DNA of 64,000 nucleotides from assembly GCA_039180675.1 (NCBI GenBank), contig JBCDDC010000004.1, forward strand, positions 1-64,000, read 5' to 3'. The notes beneath the pieces were generated by a model, which worked only from the letters and a program-made list of their open reading frames with translations, searched no databases and had not been told where the DNA came from. The position numbers and the translations under genes were made by a program. The DNA is from Thermohalobaculum sp039180675 (lineage in GTDB: Bacteria; Pseudomonadota; Alphaproteobacteria; Rhodobacterales; Rhodobacteraceae). Of the stretch, positions 1-8,590 are shown piece by piece (positions within the stretch are counted from its first letter, which is position 1; each line of letters opens with the position of its first letter).

Positions 1-72
1 CACCCACCCCCCGGCGCGCAGCGGCCCCGGTGGCGGGGCGGCAGGACGACGATGCTTTAGAGGAGTTTTGCG

Positions 73-2913
73 ATGACCTTCGAGCTCACCCCATATCTGC
101 CCTATGACTTCGCGAACCGGCGCCATATCGGGCCCTCGCCCGCCGAGATGGAGGCGATGCTGGCGACGATCGGGGTCGCCTCGCTGGACGAGTTGATCGA
201 CCAGACCGTGCCGGCGGATATCCGCCAGGGTGAGCCGCTGGCCTGGGGCAAGGCGCTGAGCGAGCGCGAGGTGCTGTGGCTCATGCGCAAGACGGCCGAG
301 CGCAACACGGTCGTCACCTCGCTGATCGGGCAGGGCTATTACGGCACGGTCACGCCGCCCGCGATCCAGCGCAATATCCTGGAGAACCCGGCCTGGTACA
401 CGGCCTACACGCCCTACCAGCCCGAGATCAGTCAGGGGCGGCTTGAGGCATTGCTGAACTTCCAGACCATGGTGAGCGACCTCACCGGGCTGGAGATCGC
501 AAACGCCTCGCTGCTCGACGAGGCGACCGCCTGTGCCGAGGCGATGACCATGGCGCAGCGGGTGGCGAAGTCGAAGGCGACCGCGTTCTTTGTCGACTGC
601 CACTGCCATCCGCAGAATATTGAGGTGGTGAAGACGCGGGCAGAGCCACTGGGGATCGAGGTGATCGTCGGGCATCCGCAGGACATGGAGGCCGACAAGG
701 TCTTTGGCGCGCTCTTCCAGTATCCCGGGACCTATGGCTGGGTGCGCGACTTCTCCGGCCTGATCGCCGATCTTCATGCGGCCAAGGCGATCGGAATCGT
801 CGCCGCCGATCCGCTGGCGCTGGCGCTGTTGAAATCGCCGGGCGAGATGGGGGCGGATATCGCCGTGGGCTCGACCCAGCGCTTTGGCGTGCCGGTCGGC
901 TTTGGCGGGCCGCATGCGGCCTATATGGCCACGAATGACGCCTATAAGCGGGCGATGCCGGGACGGATCGTCGGGGTCTCGATCGATGCGCGGGGCAACA
1001 AGGCCTATCGGCTCTCGCTTCAGACGCGCGAGCAGCATATCCGGCGGGAGAAGGCGACCTCGAATGTCTGCACGGCGCAGGCGCTGTTGGCGGTTATGGC
1101 GTCGATGTATGCCGTGTTCCATGGGCCGGAGGGGATCAAGGCGATTGCCCAGCGCATCCATCGCAAGACCGTGCGGCTGGCCAAGGGGCTGGAAAGCCTT
1201 GGCTTCACGGTCGAGCCGGATGCGTTCTTCGACACGATCACGGTGGAGGTCGGGGCGCTGCAGGGCGTGATCCTGAACGCGGGCGTCGCGAATGGAGTCA
1301 ACCTGCGCAAGGTGGGCGAGACGAAGATCGGGGTCAGTCTGGACGAGCGCACCCGGCCCGCGATCATCGAGGCGGTCTGGCGCGCATTTGGCGGGACACT
1401 GGGCGATGTGGACCTGACACCCGACTACCGTTTGCCCAAGGAGATGTTGCGCGACAGCGACTACCTCACCCACCCGATATTTCACATGAACCGGGCCGAA
1501 AGCGAGATGACGCGCTATATGCGCAGGCTGGCCGACAGGGATCTGGCGCTGGATCGCGCGATGATCCCGCTTGGCTCCTGCACTATGAAGCTGAACGCGA
1601 CGGCGGAGATGATGCCGGTCACCTGGCGCGAGTTCTCGGCGATCCACCCGTTCGCGCCTGCCGATCAGGTGGAGGGGTATACGCATATCATCGAGGATCT
1701 GAGCCAGAAGCTCTGCCAGATCACCGGGTATGACGCGATCTCCATGCAGCCGAACTCGGGTGCGCAGGGGGAGTATGCGGGGCTGCTCACAATCCGGGCC
1801 TGGCATCGCTCGCGAGGCGAGGCGGATCGCGATGTCTGCCTGATCCCGATCTCGGCGCACGGCACCAACCCGGCCTCGGCCCAGATGGTGGGGATGAAGG
1901 TGGTCGTGGTGAAATCGGCCGAGAACGGGGATATCGACCTGGATGACTTCCGGGCGAAGGCGGAGGCTGCGGGCGATAAGCTGGCGGCCTGCATGATCAC
2001 CTATCCCTCGACCCACGGAGTTTTCGAGGAGACGGTGCGCGAGGTCTGCGAGATCACCCACCAGCATGGCGGGCAGGTCTATATCGACGGCGCGAACCTG
2101 AATGCAATGGTCGGGCTGGTGCAGCCCGGTAAGATCGGAGGCGATGTCAGCCACCTGAACCTGCACAAAACCTTCTGCATTCCTCATGGCGGTGGCGGAC
2201 CCGGTATGGGGCCGATCGGGGTGAAGGAGCATCTCGCGCCCTTCGTTCCCGGCTATGGCGGGGAGGGCGAGGGGGCGGTGTCCGCCGCGCCTTTCGGCTC
2301 GCCTTCACTCCTGCCGATCTCCTGGGCCTATTGCCTGATGATGGGCGGCGAAGGGCTGACGCAGGCGACCCGGGTGGCGATTTTGAACGCGAACTACATC
2401 GCCAAACGCCTTGAAGGCGCTTATGAAATTTTGTTCAGAGGAAAGCGGGGTTGGATCGCCCATGAGTGCATCCTCGACACCCGGCCGCTGGCCGATCATG
2501 GCGTGACGGTCGATGATATCGCCAAGCGGCTGATGGATTGCGGGTTCCACGCGCCGACTATGAGCTGGCCGGTGGCGGGCACGCTGATGGTCGAGCCGAC
2601 GGAGTCGGAGACCAAGGCCGAGCTTGACCGGTTCTGCGACGCGATGCTCGCGATCCGGGAGGAGGCGCGGGATATCGAGGAAGGCCGGATCGACCCGGAG
2701 AACAACCCGCTCAAGAACGCGCCGCATACGGTCGAGGATCTGGTGGGTGAGTGGGACCGGCCGTACACGCGGGAGCAGGCGTGCTATCCGCCGGGCGCGT
2801 TCCGGGTGGACAAATACTGGGCGCCGGTCAACCGGGTGGACAATGCCTATGGCGATCGGAACCTCGTCTGTTCCTGCCCGCCGCTGGACGCCTACGACCA
2901 GGCGGCGGAATAG
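73..2913 (+). CDS. gcvP: Glycine dehydrogenase (decarboxylating), P-protein
   Basis: This 946-residue protein is the full-length single-chain P-protein of the glycine cleavage system. It decarboxylates glycine with PLP and passes the aminomethyl group to the lipoyl arm of GcvH. Both homologous halves are present: the N-terminal half begins with the typical RRHIGPSP segment, and the C-terminal half carries the PLP site HLNLHKTF (Lys699) followed by a glycine-rich loop. The length matches the family (about 950). The ATG has a GAGGAG ribosome site 7-8 bases upstream. gcvT and gcvH would be expected just upstream, outside the window. The gene converges with the lrp-type gene at 2932. Nothing looks broken. 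Confidence 0.97.
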   Translation: MTFELTPYLPYDFANRRHIGPSPAEMEAMLATIGVASLDELIDQTVPADIRQGEPLAWGKALSEREVLWLMRKTAERNTVVTSLIGQGYYGTVTPPAIQRNILENPAWYTAYTPYQPEISQGRLEALLNFQTMVSDLTGLEIANASLLDEATACAEAMTMAQRVAKSKATAFFVDCHCHPQNIEVVKTRAEPLGIEVIVGHPQDMEADKVFGALFQYPGTYGWVRDFSGLIADLHAAKAIGIVAADPLALALLKSPGEMGADIAVGSTQRFGVPVGFGGPHAAYMATNDAYKRAMPGRIVGVSIDARGNKAYRLSLQTREQHIRREKATSNVCTAQALLAVMASMYAVFHGPEGIKAIAQRIHRKTVRLAKGLESLGFTVEPDAFFDTITVEVGALQGVILNAGVANGVNLRKVGETKIGVSLDERTRPAIIEAVWRAFGGTLGDVDLTPDYRLPKEMLRDSDYLTHPIFHMNRAESEMTRYMRRLADRDLALDRAMIPLGSCTMKLNATAEMMPVTWREFSAIHPFAPADQVEGYTHIIEDLSQKLCQITGYDAISMQPNSGAQGEYAGLLTIRAWHRSRGEADRDVCLIPISAHGTNPASAQMVGMKVVVVKSAENGDIDLDDFRAKAEAAGDKLAACMITYPSTHGVFEETVREVCEITHQHGGQVYIDGANLNAMVGLVQPGKIGGDVSHLNLHKTFCIPHGGGGPGMGPIGVKEHLAPFVPGYGGEGEGAVSAAPFGSPSLLPISWAYCLMMGGEGLTQATRVAILNANYIAKRLEGAYEILFRGKRGWIAHECILDTRPLADHGVTVDDIAKRLMDCGFHAPTMSWPVAGTLMVEPTESETKAELDRFCDAMLAIREEARDIEEGRIDPENNPLKNAPHTVEDLVGEWDRPYTREQACYPPGAFRVDKYWAPVNRVDNAYGDRNLVCSCPPLDAYDQAAE

Positions 2914-2931
2914 CGGGGCAGGGCTCGGGCA

Positions 2932-3384
2932 TCAGGCGCCGCGGGTCAGGCCCGCCTTGACCCGGCGCAGCGGGATCGAGCTTTCGATCGAGGAGACGCC
3001 CTCGACCTTGGTGAGTTGGCCGACCAGGAACCGCTCGAAGGCCGAGAGGTCGGTCGTCACCACCCGCAGGAGGTAGTCGCGGTTGCCGGTCATCAGCCAG
3101 CAATCGACCACCTCGGGGAAGGACTGGACCGCGGCCTCGAAGATCGCCAGCGCCTCGTCCACCTGACGGTCGAGCTGGACGGAGACGAAGACCGACATGC
3201 CGTAGCCGAGGGCGGCTTCGTTGAGCAGCACGGTGTACCCCTCGATCGGCCCGTTCTGTTCGAGCTGGCGGAGCCGCCTGCCGACCGGGGTGGGGCTGAG
3301 ACCGACCTTCGCGGACAGATCGTTGAGCGAGATCCGTGCGTTTTCCTGAAGTTCCCGCAGAATAGTCCTGTCGAAGTCGTCCAT
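2932..3384 (-). CDS. Lrp/AsnC family transcriptional regulator
   Basis: This is a 150-residue Lrp/AsnC regulator with an N-terminal winged helix-turn-helix (starting MDDFDRTILREL) and a C-terminal RAM ligand-binding domain. I chose the ATG at 3384 because GGAAG lies about 8 bases before it; an in-frame ATG at 3399 has only AT-rich sequence upstream. It is divergent from the E1-like gene at 3517 and separated from it by about 130 bases of locally AT-rich sequence, so it probably controls that gene and itself. The arrangement resembles the Pseudomonas mdeR-mdeB pair, where an Lrp-type protein controls a 2-oxobutyrate dehydrogenase E1. The effector is unknown, probably an amino acid. Confidence 0.9.
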   Translation of the reverse strand: MDDFDRTILRELQENARISLNDLSAKVGLSPTPVGRRLRQLEQNGPIEGYTVLLNEAALGYGMSVFVSVQLDRQVDEALAIFEAAVQSFPEVVDCWLMTGNRDYLLRVVTTDLSAFERFLVGQLTKVEGVSSIESSIPLRRVKAGLTRGA

Positions 3385-3516
3385 GGCGCAGGCTTCCATT
3401 AATATAAGATCTAAACGTAAGGTTTATCTGCGTATATCGGATCAAAGCCACCGAAAAGCGCCGAGAAACCTCCCGAATGAGCCGATATCCTCCGCGCGCG
3501 GAATCGGAGCCTTGCC

Positions 3517-5865
3517 ATGATCCACCTCAAGACTATCGAGCAGCGGCTGCTGTGGCTGTCGCATTGGATGATCCACAATGCCAATCACCTCCGCCCGAAG
3601 GTGGATGGGATCAAGGTGGGCGGGCATCAGGCAAGCTCGGCCTCGATGGTCTCGATCATGACTGCGCTCTACTTCTCGGCCCTGCGGTCCGAGGACCGGG
3701 TGGCCGTGAAGCCCCATGCCTCGCCGGTCTTCCACGCCATGCAGTACCTGATGGGCAACCAGACCCGCGAGAAGATGGAGGCGTTCCGCGGGTACGGCGG
3801 GGTGCAGAGTTATCCGAGCCGGACGAAGGATATCGACGATGTGGACTTCTCCACCGGATCGGTCGGTCTGGGTGTCGGGATCACGGCGCTCGCCTCGATG
3901 GTGCAGGATTTCATCGCGGCGAAGGACTGGGGCGCGGATGTCCGGCTCGGCCGGATGGTGGCGCTGGTCGGGGACGCGGAGCTCGACGAGGGCAATGTCT
4001 ACGAGACCTTGCAGGAAGGCTGGAAGAACGACCTGCGCAATTGCTGGTGGATCATCGACTACAACCGCCAATCGCTCGACGGGATCGTGCGCGAGGGGCT
4101 GTTCGAGCGGATCGAGAAGATCTTCGACGCCTTCGGCTGGGAGGTCGTGCGTATCAAGTACGGCGCCCTGCAGCGCGCGGCCTTTGCCGAACCGGGCGGA
4201 GACCGCCTGCGCGATTGGATCGATGCCTGTCCGAACGCGGAGTATTCGGCGCTGACCTTCATGGGTGGGGCGGTCTGGCGGCAGCGGCTGATGGATGACC
4301 TGGGCGATCAGGGGGACGTGACGGCCCTGATCGAACGCCGGTCGGATGACGCGCTCGCTGCGCTGATGGAAAACCTCGGCGGCAATTGCGTGGAGACGCT
4401 GGCCGAGGTCTTTGCCGGGATCAACCACGATCGTCCGACCTGTTTTCTGGCGTATACGATCAAGGGCTGGGGCACGCCGATTGCCGGGCACAAGGACAAT
4501 CACGGCGGGTTGATGACCACGAAGCAGTTCGCCGAGTGGCAGGCGCATATGGGTGTGCCGGAGGGGGAGGAGTGGGAGCCCTTCGCCACTGTCGAGGACG
4601 TTCCTGCCTTGCGGGAATTTCTCGCCGGTGTTCCGTTTTTCGCCGAGGGCACCCGGCGCTATGCGGATGCGACCGTCGCAGTGCCTGCGATTGATGTCGC
4701 CGCTGATCGGGAGATCTCGACCCAGGCGGTGTTCGGGAAGATCCTCGACACGCTTGCGCGCGGCGACAGCGATCTGGCGGCGCGGATCATGACGACTTCG
4801 CCGGATGTGACCGGGACGACCAGCCTCGGCCCCTGGGTCAACCGGCGCAAGCTGTTTGCGCGAGCGGCGCAGAAGGATGCGTTCATCGAGCATCGCATCC
4901 CCTCGACCGCGAAGTGGAACTTCGCGCCGGAGGGGCAGCATCTGGAGCTTGGCATCGCCGAGATGAATCTGTTCCTGCTGCTGGGTGCCGCGGGTCTCAG
5001 CCACGCGCTTTGGGGCAAGCGGCTGATCCCGATCGGCACGGTCTATGACCCCTTCGTCTGCCGTGGCCTCGATGCCCTGAACTATGCCTGCTACCAGGAT
5101 GCGCGCTTCATGATCGTGGGCACGCCCTCGGGCGTCATGCTGGCGCCGGAGGGGGGCGCGCATCAGTCGATCGGCACGCCGCTGATCGGGATGAGCCAGG
5201 ACGGGCTGGCGGCCTTTGAGCCCGCCTTCGCCGATGAGCTGGCGGTGATCATGCAATGGGCCTTTGACTATATGCAGCGCGACGGCGAGGGCGACCCGGA
5301 TGAGCGCACATGGCTGCGCGATGAGACCGGTGGTTCGGTCTATCTGCGCCTGACCACTAAACCGCTGGAGCAGCCAGCGAGCCGGGCGGATGACGCCTTT
5401 CGCCAGGGGGCGATCGATGGGGCCTATTGGCTGCGGCCGCCGGGGCCGAATTGCTCGGTCGTGATCGCCTATCAGGGGGCAGTGGCGGATGAGGCGATTG
5501 CGGCCGCCGGCATGATCGGGGAGACGCGGCGCGATATCGGCGTGCTTGCCGTCACATCCGCCGACCGGTTGAACGCCGGGTGGACCGCGGCGCAGCGGGA
5601 ACGGGCGCGGGGCAACGCAGGTGCGCTGAGCCATGTGGAGCGCCTGTTGGGCGGGCTGCCGCAAAGCTGCGCCATCGTGACGGTGATCGACGGTCACCCG
5701 GCGACGCTCGCCTGGCTCGGCGCGGTTGCGGGGCATCGGACGATACCCCATGGCGTTGAGCATTTCGGCCAGACCGGCACGATCGGCGATCTCGCCCGGC
5801 ATTTCCGGATCGACCGCCAGGCAATTGTAGAATCGGTTGGGGAGCTGACACCCGGCAGCCGCTGA
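3517..5865 (+). CDS. Homodimeric-type 2-oxoacid dehydrogenase E1-like / transketolase-family enzyme
   Basis: This 782-residue thiamine diphosphate enzyme resembles the homodimeric E1 (AceE) of pyruvate dehydrogenase. The N-terminal pyrophosphate domain has GGHQASSASM and the TPP/Mg motif starting GDAELDEGN (Gly152-Asp153) and ending near DYNRQSLDG. The central and C-terminal parts match the transketolase pyrimidine and C-terminal domains. It is about 100 residues shorter than AceE (887 in E. coli), and no E2 or E3 gene is adjacent. With the divergent Lrp-type gene this recalls MdeB, the 2-oxobutyrate dehydrogenase E1 of Pseudomonas methionine degradation, but no methionine gamma-lyase gene is nearby. 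The substrate is therefore open; a 2-oxoacid is most likely. Confidence 0.82.
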   Translation: MIHLKTIEQRLLWLSHWMIHNANHLRPKVDGIKVGGHQASSASMVSIMTALYFSALRSEDRVAVKPHASPVFHAMQYLMGNQTREKMEAFRGYGGVQSYPSRTKDIDDVDFSTGSVGLGVGITALASMVQDFIAAKDWGADVRLGRMVALVGDAELDEGNVYETLQEGWKNDLRNCWWIIDYNRQSLDGIVREGLFERIEKIFDAFGWEVVRIKYGALQRAAFAEPGGDRLRDWIDACPNAEYSALTFMGGAVWRQRLMDDLGDQGDVTALIERRSDDALAALMENLGGNCVETLAEVFAGINHDRPTCFLAYTIKGWGTPIAGHKDNHGGLMTTKQFAEWQAHMGVPEGEEWEPFATVEDVPALREFLAGVPFFAEGTRRYADATVAVPAIDVAADREISTQAVFGKILDTLARGDSDLAARIMTTSPDVTGTTSLGPWVNRRKLFARAAQKDAFIEHRIPSTAKWNFAPEGQHLELGIAEMNLFLLLGAAGLSHALWGKRLIPIGTVYDPFVCRGLDALNYACYQDARFMIVGTPSGVMLAPEGGAHQSIGTPLIGMSQDGLAAFEPAFADELAVIMQWAFDYMQRDGEGDPDERTWLRDETGGSVYLRLTTKPLEQPASRADDAFRQGAIDGAYWLRPPGPNCSVVIAYQGAVADEAIAAAGMIGETRRDIGVLAVTSADRLNAGWTAAQRERARGNAGALSHVERLLGGLPQSCAIVTVIDGHPATLAWLGAVAGHRTIPHGVEHFGQTGTIGDLARHFRIDRQAIVESVGELTPGSR

Positions 5866-5976
5866 GACGGCAGTGGCCACCCGGTACGACATGCGGGGGG
5901 CGGCGCGACTTTCGGATTGCACTGGCAGCGGGGGCTTGGGATATACGGGCCAGAGGTGCGGGAAGAGGATTTCGAT

Positions 5977-6660
5977 ATGAGCTTTGACCCTTTGATACGG
6001 GAATTGAGCCCGACGGTTCCCGGCTTCACCAACCCCAAGGTGCTCGGGCTGCTCTACAGTCTGGTGATCGCGCACCGGCCCCGCACCATTGTCGAGATCG
6101 GCTCGTTCATGGGCAGATCGTCCTGCGTGCTGTCCTCAGCGCTGGCGGCCCTTGATGGAGAGGACCGCAAGCTCTTCTGCGTCGATCTGTTCGATGTGGT
6201 GATCGATCAGCCGTATCTGAGCCTGCCGCTGATCCGCCACATCCTGGAATATGCGGGGGATCAGAAGGGCTTATATACTGATCTTGAGAGGATTTCGACG
6301 ATCAGCGATTGTTTCGACGTCACTGTAAGTCGCTTCCCCAGAATGGAGCGGATCGTCACGAAGGTGACTGCGAACTCCGGGGATGACTGGACCGGGAATG
6401 TCGGCTCGGTCGATTTCTCGTATATCGACGGCGATCATTCCTATCAGGCCGTGCGGCGGGACTGTCTCAAGGTGCTCAGCTGCGCGAGCGAGAATCACAT
6501 GATGGCATTCGACGACTACTCCACCCAGTTTCCCGGGGTCGTCAGGTTCGTCGAAGAGTTGCGCGAGAGCCCCGGTGTGACCTTCGTGGCCTTCGAACAC
6601 CCGGACATCGCATTCACCATCGCGCGGCCGCGTGACGTGATCTCGGCCCTGGGCGGGTGA
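5977..6660 (+). CDS. Class I SAM-dependent methyltransferase (Methyltransf_24-like)
   Basis: This 227-residue protein has the Rossmann-type methyltransferase pattern. Motif I is VEIGSFMGRSS, the SAM ribose-binding acid lies in the LFCVDLFD strand, and a later IDGDHSYQAV motif is typical of Methyltransf_24 proteins. The ATG at 5977 is preferred because GGAAGAGG sits 8 bases upstream; an in-frame upstream start lacks a comparable site. It stands alone, about 110 bases after the E1-like gene and on the same strand, so co-transcription is possible. The substrate cannot be read from the sequence; relatives act on sugars or small molecules. Confidence 0.8.
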   Translation: MSFDPLIRELSPTVPGFTNPKVLGLLYSLVIAHRPRTIVEIGSFMGRSSCVLSSALAALDGEDRKLFCVDLFDVVIDQPYLSLPLIRHILEYAGDQKGLYTDLERISTISDCFDVTVSRFPRMERIVTKVTANSGDDWTGNVGSVDFSYIDGDHSYQAVRRDCLKVLSCASENHMMAFDDYSTQFPGVVRFVEELRESPGVTFVAFEHPDIAFTIARPRDVISALGG

Positions 6661-6672
6661 GGTCTGTTTCTG

Positions 6673-6870
6673 TCAGGCCGCGCGGTCCTGCGGGATATAT
6701 TCCGAGGTGTGCGGCTGCGCTTTGTCGTCGGACCTCTTCGCCCGTGTCGCATCTGAATGCGGCGATGATGCTTCTGACTGTGCGAGCGGTGCATCGTCCA
6801 TCAGTTCCGTGATATCGGAGCTGTGCGTAAGGCGGGTCGTCACGGTGAAGACACTGCTGAGACCGAACAT
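6673..6870 (-). CDS. Small hypothetical protein, 65 aa
   Basis: I do not recognise this 65-residue ORF. Support comes from a perfect ribosome site, GGAGGAAAAG directly before the ATG at 6870, and from a 17-base inverted repeat at 6950-6966, 80 bases upstream, that matches sequence in front of the neighbouring lysR gene. The protein starts MFGLSSVFTVTTRL and then becomes hydrophilic, rich in Ser, Asp and Lys, and probably disordered. There is no membrane segment, cysteine or known motif. It lies downstream of lysR on the same strand but probably has its own promoter. It may be a small target of that regulator. It could still be a chance ORF. Confidence 0.5.
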   Translation of the reverse strand: MFGLSSVFTVTTRLTHSSDITELMDDAPLAQSEASSPHSDATRAKRSDDKAQPHTSEYIPQDRAA

Positions 6871-6949
6871 CTTTTCCTCCAACCTGTTTCTCGACAATCA
6901 AAATGGCGAAGCATGCAGGCTGGTCCAACCGGGCCCCGCAGCGATTTCT

Positions 6950-6966
6950 GATTGGATTTTCCAATC
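6950..6966. promoter_or_regulatory. Inverted repeat, candidate LysR operator
   Basis: GATTGGA and TCCAATC form perfect 7-base arms around a TTT centre. The repeat lies in the gap between the lysR stop and the small ORF at 6673-6870, where an operator for that ORF would be. The same core (TTGGAAAATC on the other strand) recurs upstream of lysR at 7986-8009. Binding is an inference. Confidence 0.5.
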
Positions 6967-6978
6967 GCGTGGGTTGTC

Positions 6979-7911
6979 TCAGGACTCCAGCGTCAATTCT
7001 GGGAACTGTTTCTCGGCGATGTCGCGGATCAGATCGGCGATTGCCTTGTAGGCTTTTGCGCGCCCGGCGCTCTTTCGCCACACCAGGCCGATGGAGCGGC
7101 TGATGCTGCGGCCCCGGATCGGGCGGACCACCACCTCGCTGTGGGGCCCGATCTCGGACCGGGCGTAGAGCGCGGGCAGGAAGCTCACGCCCATCCCCAT
7201 GCCGACCATGGTGCGAATGGCATCGAGGCTGGTCCCCTCATAGTCGCGCAGGAGCGTCGCCCCGAACTCGGTGCAGAGCGCCGTGATCTGGTCGTGCAGA
7301 TGATAATGGGGATTGAGCGAGAGAACCCGCAGGCCGACGAGCGCCTCGCTCGGCACCGCATCGAGGGCCGCGAGCGCATGATCGGCGGGGAGCGTCAGGT
7401 AGAGCGGTTCGCGGAAGAGGCGCCGGGTCGTCAGCTCCGCGCCCATGACCGGGAGCTGTGCGAGCACGACGTCATGCACTCCGCTGGCAAGTTCGAACTC
7501 CAACTCACGCGGCGCGCCTTCGCGAACGTAGAGCTTCAGGCTCGGGTTCTCGCGATGGAGCTTTGTGACGATGTGGGGCAGCAGATAGGGGCCGAGGGTC
7601 GGTTTGACGCCCAGCTTGATGGTTCCGATCATGCCGTGCTGGGCCGACGCCGCGAGATCGGCGATGTCCTGCACGCTCTCAATCACCCGCTGCGCACGTG
7701 CCACCACGTCGCGCCCGATCGGGGTGAGCGCGACGCCGGACCGGCCCCGCTCGACCAGTTGGATGCCGAGCGCCGCCTCGATGTTCTGGATCTGGGCGCT
7801 GAGCGAAGGCTGGCTGACGCCGCAGCGTTCGGCCGCGCGCCGAAAATGCTCCGTATCCGCGAGGGCGAGGAGGTAGCGAAGCTGGCGCAATGTGATGTCG
7901 TTGATTTCCAT
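6979..7911 (-). CDS. LysR-family regulator, OxyR-like but lacking the peroxidatic cysteine
   Basis: This is a 310-residue LysR protein with an N-terminal winged HTH (LRQLRYLLALADTEHF, then the SQPSLSAQI recognition helix) and a periplasmic-binding-type effector domain. The effector region reads like OxyR: the segment GTSLDAIRTMVGMGMGVSFL aligns with the OxyR stretch after the redox loop. The resolving-type cysteine is present (Cys213, in ITALCTEFGA), but the position nine residues earlier, where OxyR has its peroxidatic cysteine, is Tyr203/His204. Classical peroxide sensing is therefore unlikely. I chose the ATG at 7911 because the HTH begins just after it. Repeats on both sides of the gene suggest autoregulation and control of the small downstream ORF. 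Confidence 0.88.
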   Translation of the reverse strand: MEINDITLRQLRYLLALADTEHFRRAAERCGVSQPSLSAQIQNIEAALGIQLVERGRSGVALTPIGRDVVARAQRVIESVQDIADLAASAQHGMIGTIKLGVKPTLGPYLLPHIVTKLHRENPSLKLYVREGAPRELEFELASGVHDVVLAQLPVMGAELTTRRLFREPLYLTLPADHALAALDAVPSEALVGLRVLSLNPHYHLHDQITALCTEFGATLLRDYEGTSLDAIRTMVGMGMGVSFLPALYARSEIGPHSEVVVRPIRGRSISRSIGLVWRKSAGRAKAYKAIADLIRDIAEKQFPELTLES

Positions 7912-7985
7912 GAAACCTACCAGATGCCCGCGTGCCTGAGATGCCGCCCGTAAATGATCCGGAGGGGCTGCCTGCAGCTCCATTA

Positions 7986-8009
7986 TTGGAAAATCCTATT
8001 AGAAAATCC
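7986..8009. promoter_or_regulatory. Direct repeats upstream of lysR, candidate operator
   Basis: TTGGAAAATCC (7986-7996) and TTAGAAAATCC (7999-8009) are near-identical 11-mers with a 13-base period. The first shares TTGGAAAATC with the inverted repeat at 6950-6966 on the other side of lysR. They lie 75-98 bases before the chosen lysR ATG, in the region divergent from the DUF465 gene. Confidence 0.5.
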
Positions 8010-8184
8010 AGCCTGACATGGTTCTCCGATCAAACGCCGAAGGTCATATCGTGACGTGACGCAGCGAGCGTCGTGATGGATCAGGAGCCGAGAGCGTGAT
8101 CAGCACCGCGCATACCAGCCACAGCTTTTCGGCCGCCTGTCCGCTTTTTCATCCACCATGCAAACAATCTTCGAGGAGGTCCTG

Positions 8185-8421
8185 ATGATCCAAGAGAAGT
8201 CGACGCAAAAGCTCGAGTCCCTCACCGTGTGGAGCGGGCGGCTCCGGGAACGGCGCGCTTACATCGACGAACGGATCGAACAGGAGAGCAAGCGCCCGCT
8301 GCCGGACTTCCTGATGGTTCAGGCGCTGAAGCGTGAGAAGCTGAGGCTCAAGGACGAGCTGACGCTGATAGAGGGTGTTGTCCGTACAGTTGGCCAACCG
8401 GAAGGGCCTGAAGCGGCCTGA
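8185..8421 (+). CDS. DUF465 / YdcH-family small protein
   Basis: This is a 78-residue, mostly helical, charged protein of the DUF465 (YdcH) family. The signature is the central PDFLMVQALKREKLRLKDEL segment followed by a short helix. Members are small coiled-coil proteins of unknown function. The ATG at 8185 is chosen because a GAGGAGGT ribosome site (8173-8180) lies 4 bases upstream; the longer ORF begins before that site. A rho-independent terminator follows at 8453-8480, so the gene is probably monocistronic. It is transcribed divergently from the LysR gene. Confidence 0.85.
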   Translation: MIQEKSTQKLESLTVWSGRLRERRAYIDERIEQESKRPLPDFLMVQALKREKLRLKDELTLIEGVVRTVGQPEGPEAA

Positions 8422-8452
8422 CGCGGCACGAATTCTCGAACAGCTACATAGG

Positions 8453-8480
8453 CCTCCGGCCGGAAAGCCGGGGGTCTTTT
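8453..8480 (+). terminator. Rho-independent terminator after the DUF465 gene
   Basis: CCTCCGGC pairs with GCCGGGGG (one T-G wobble) around the loop CGGAAA, followed by TCTTTT. It begins about 30 bases after the stop codon. Confidence 0.8.
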
Positions 8481-8590
8481 CGTGCGGGATCGCGTCGTCG
8501 ATCGCTGGCCCGCGAAAGCCCGCACGCGCACTCAGTTTGCGTGAGCCTGCGCAATCCCTATAACTGCCCAAACACAAGAGGTGGGGACGA

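Noticed and set aside
3442..6075. Long minus-strand ORF of 877 codons opposite the E1-like gene
   Set aside because: Its composition (Arg/His/Pro-rich) is that of an antisense shadow of a GC-rich gene, and the plus strand encodes a clear TPP enzyme.
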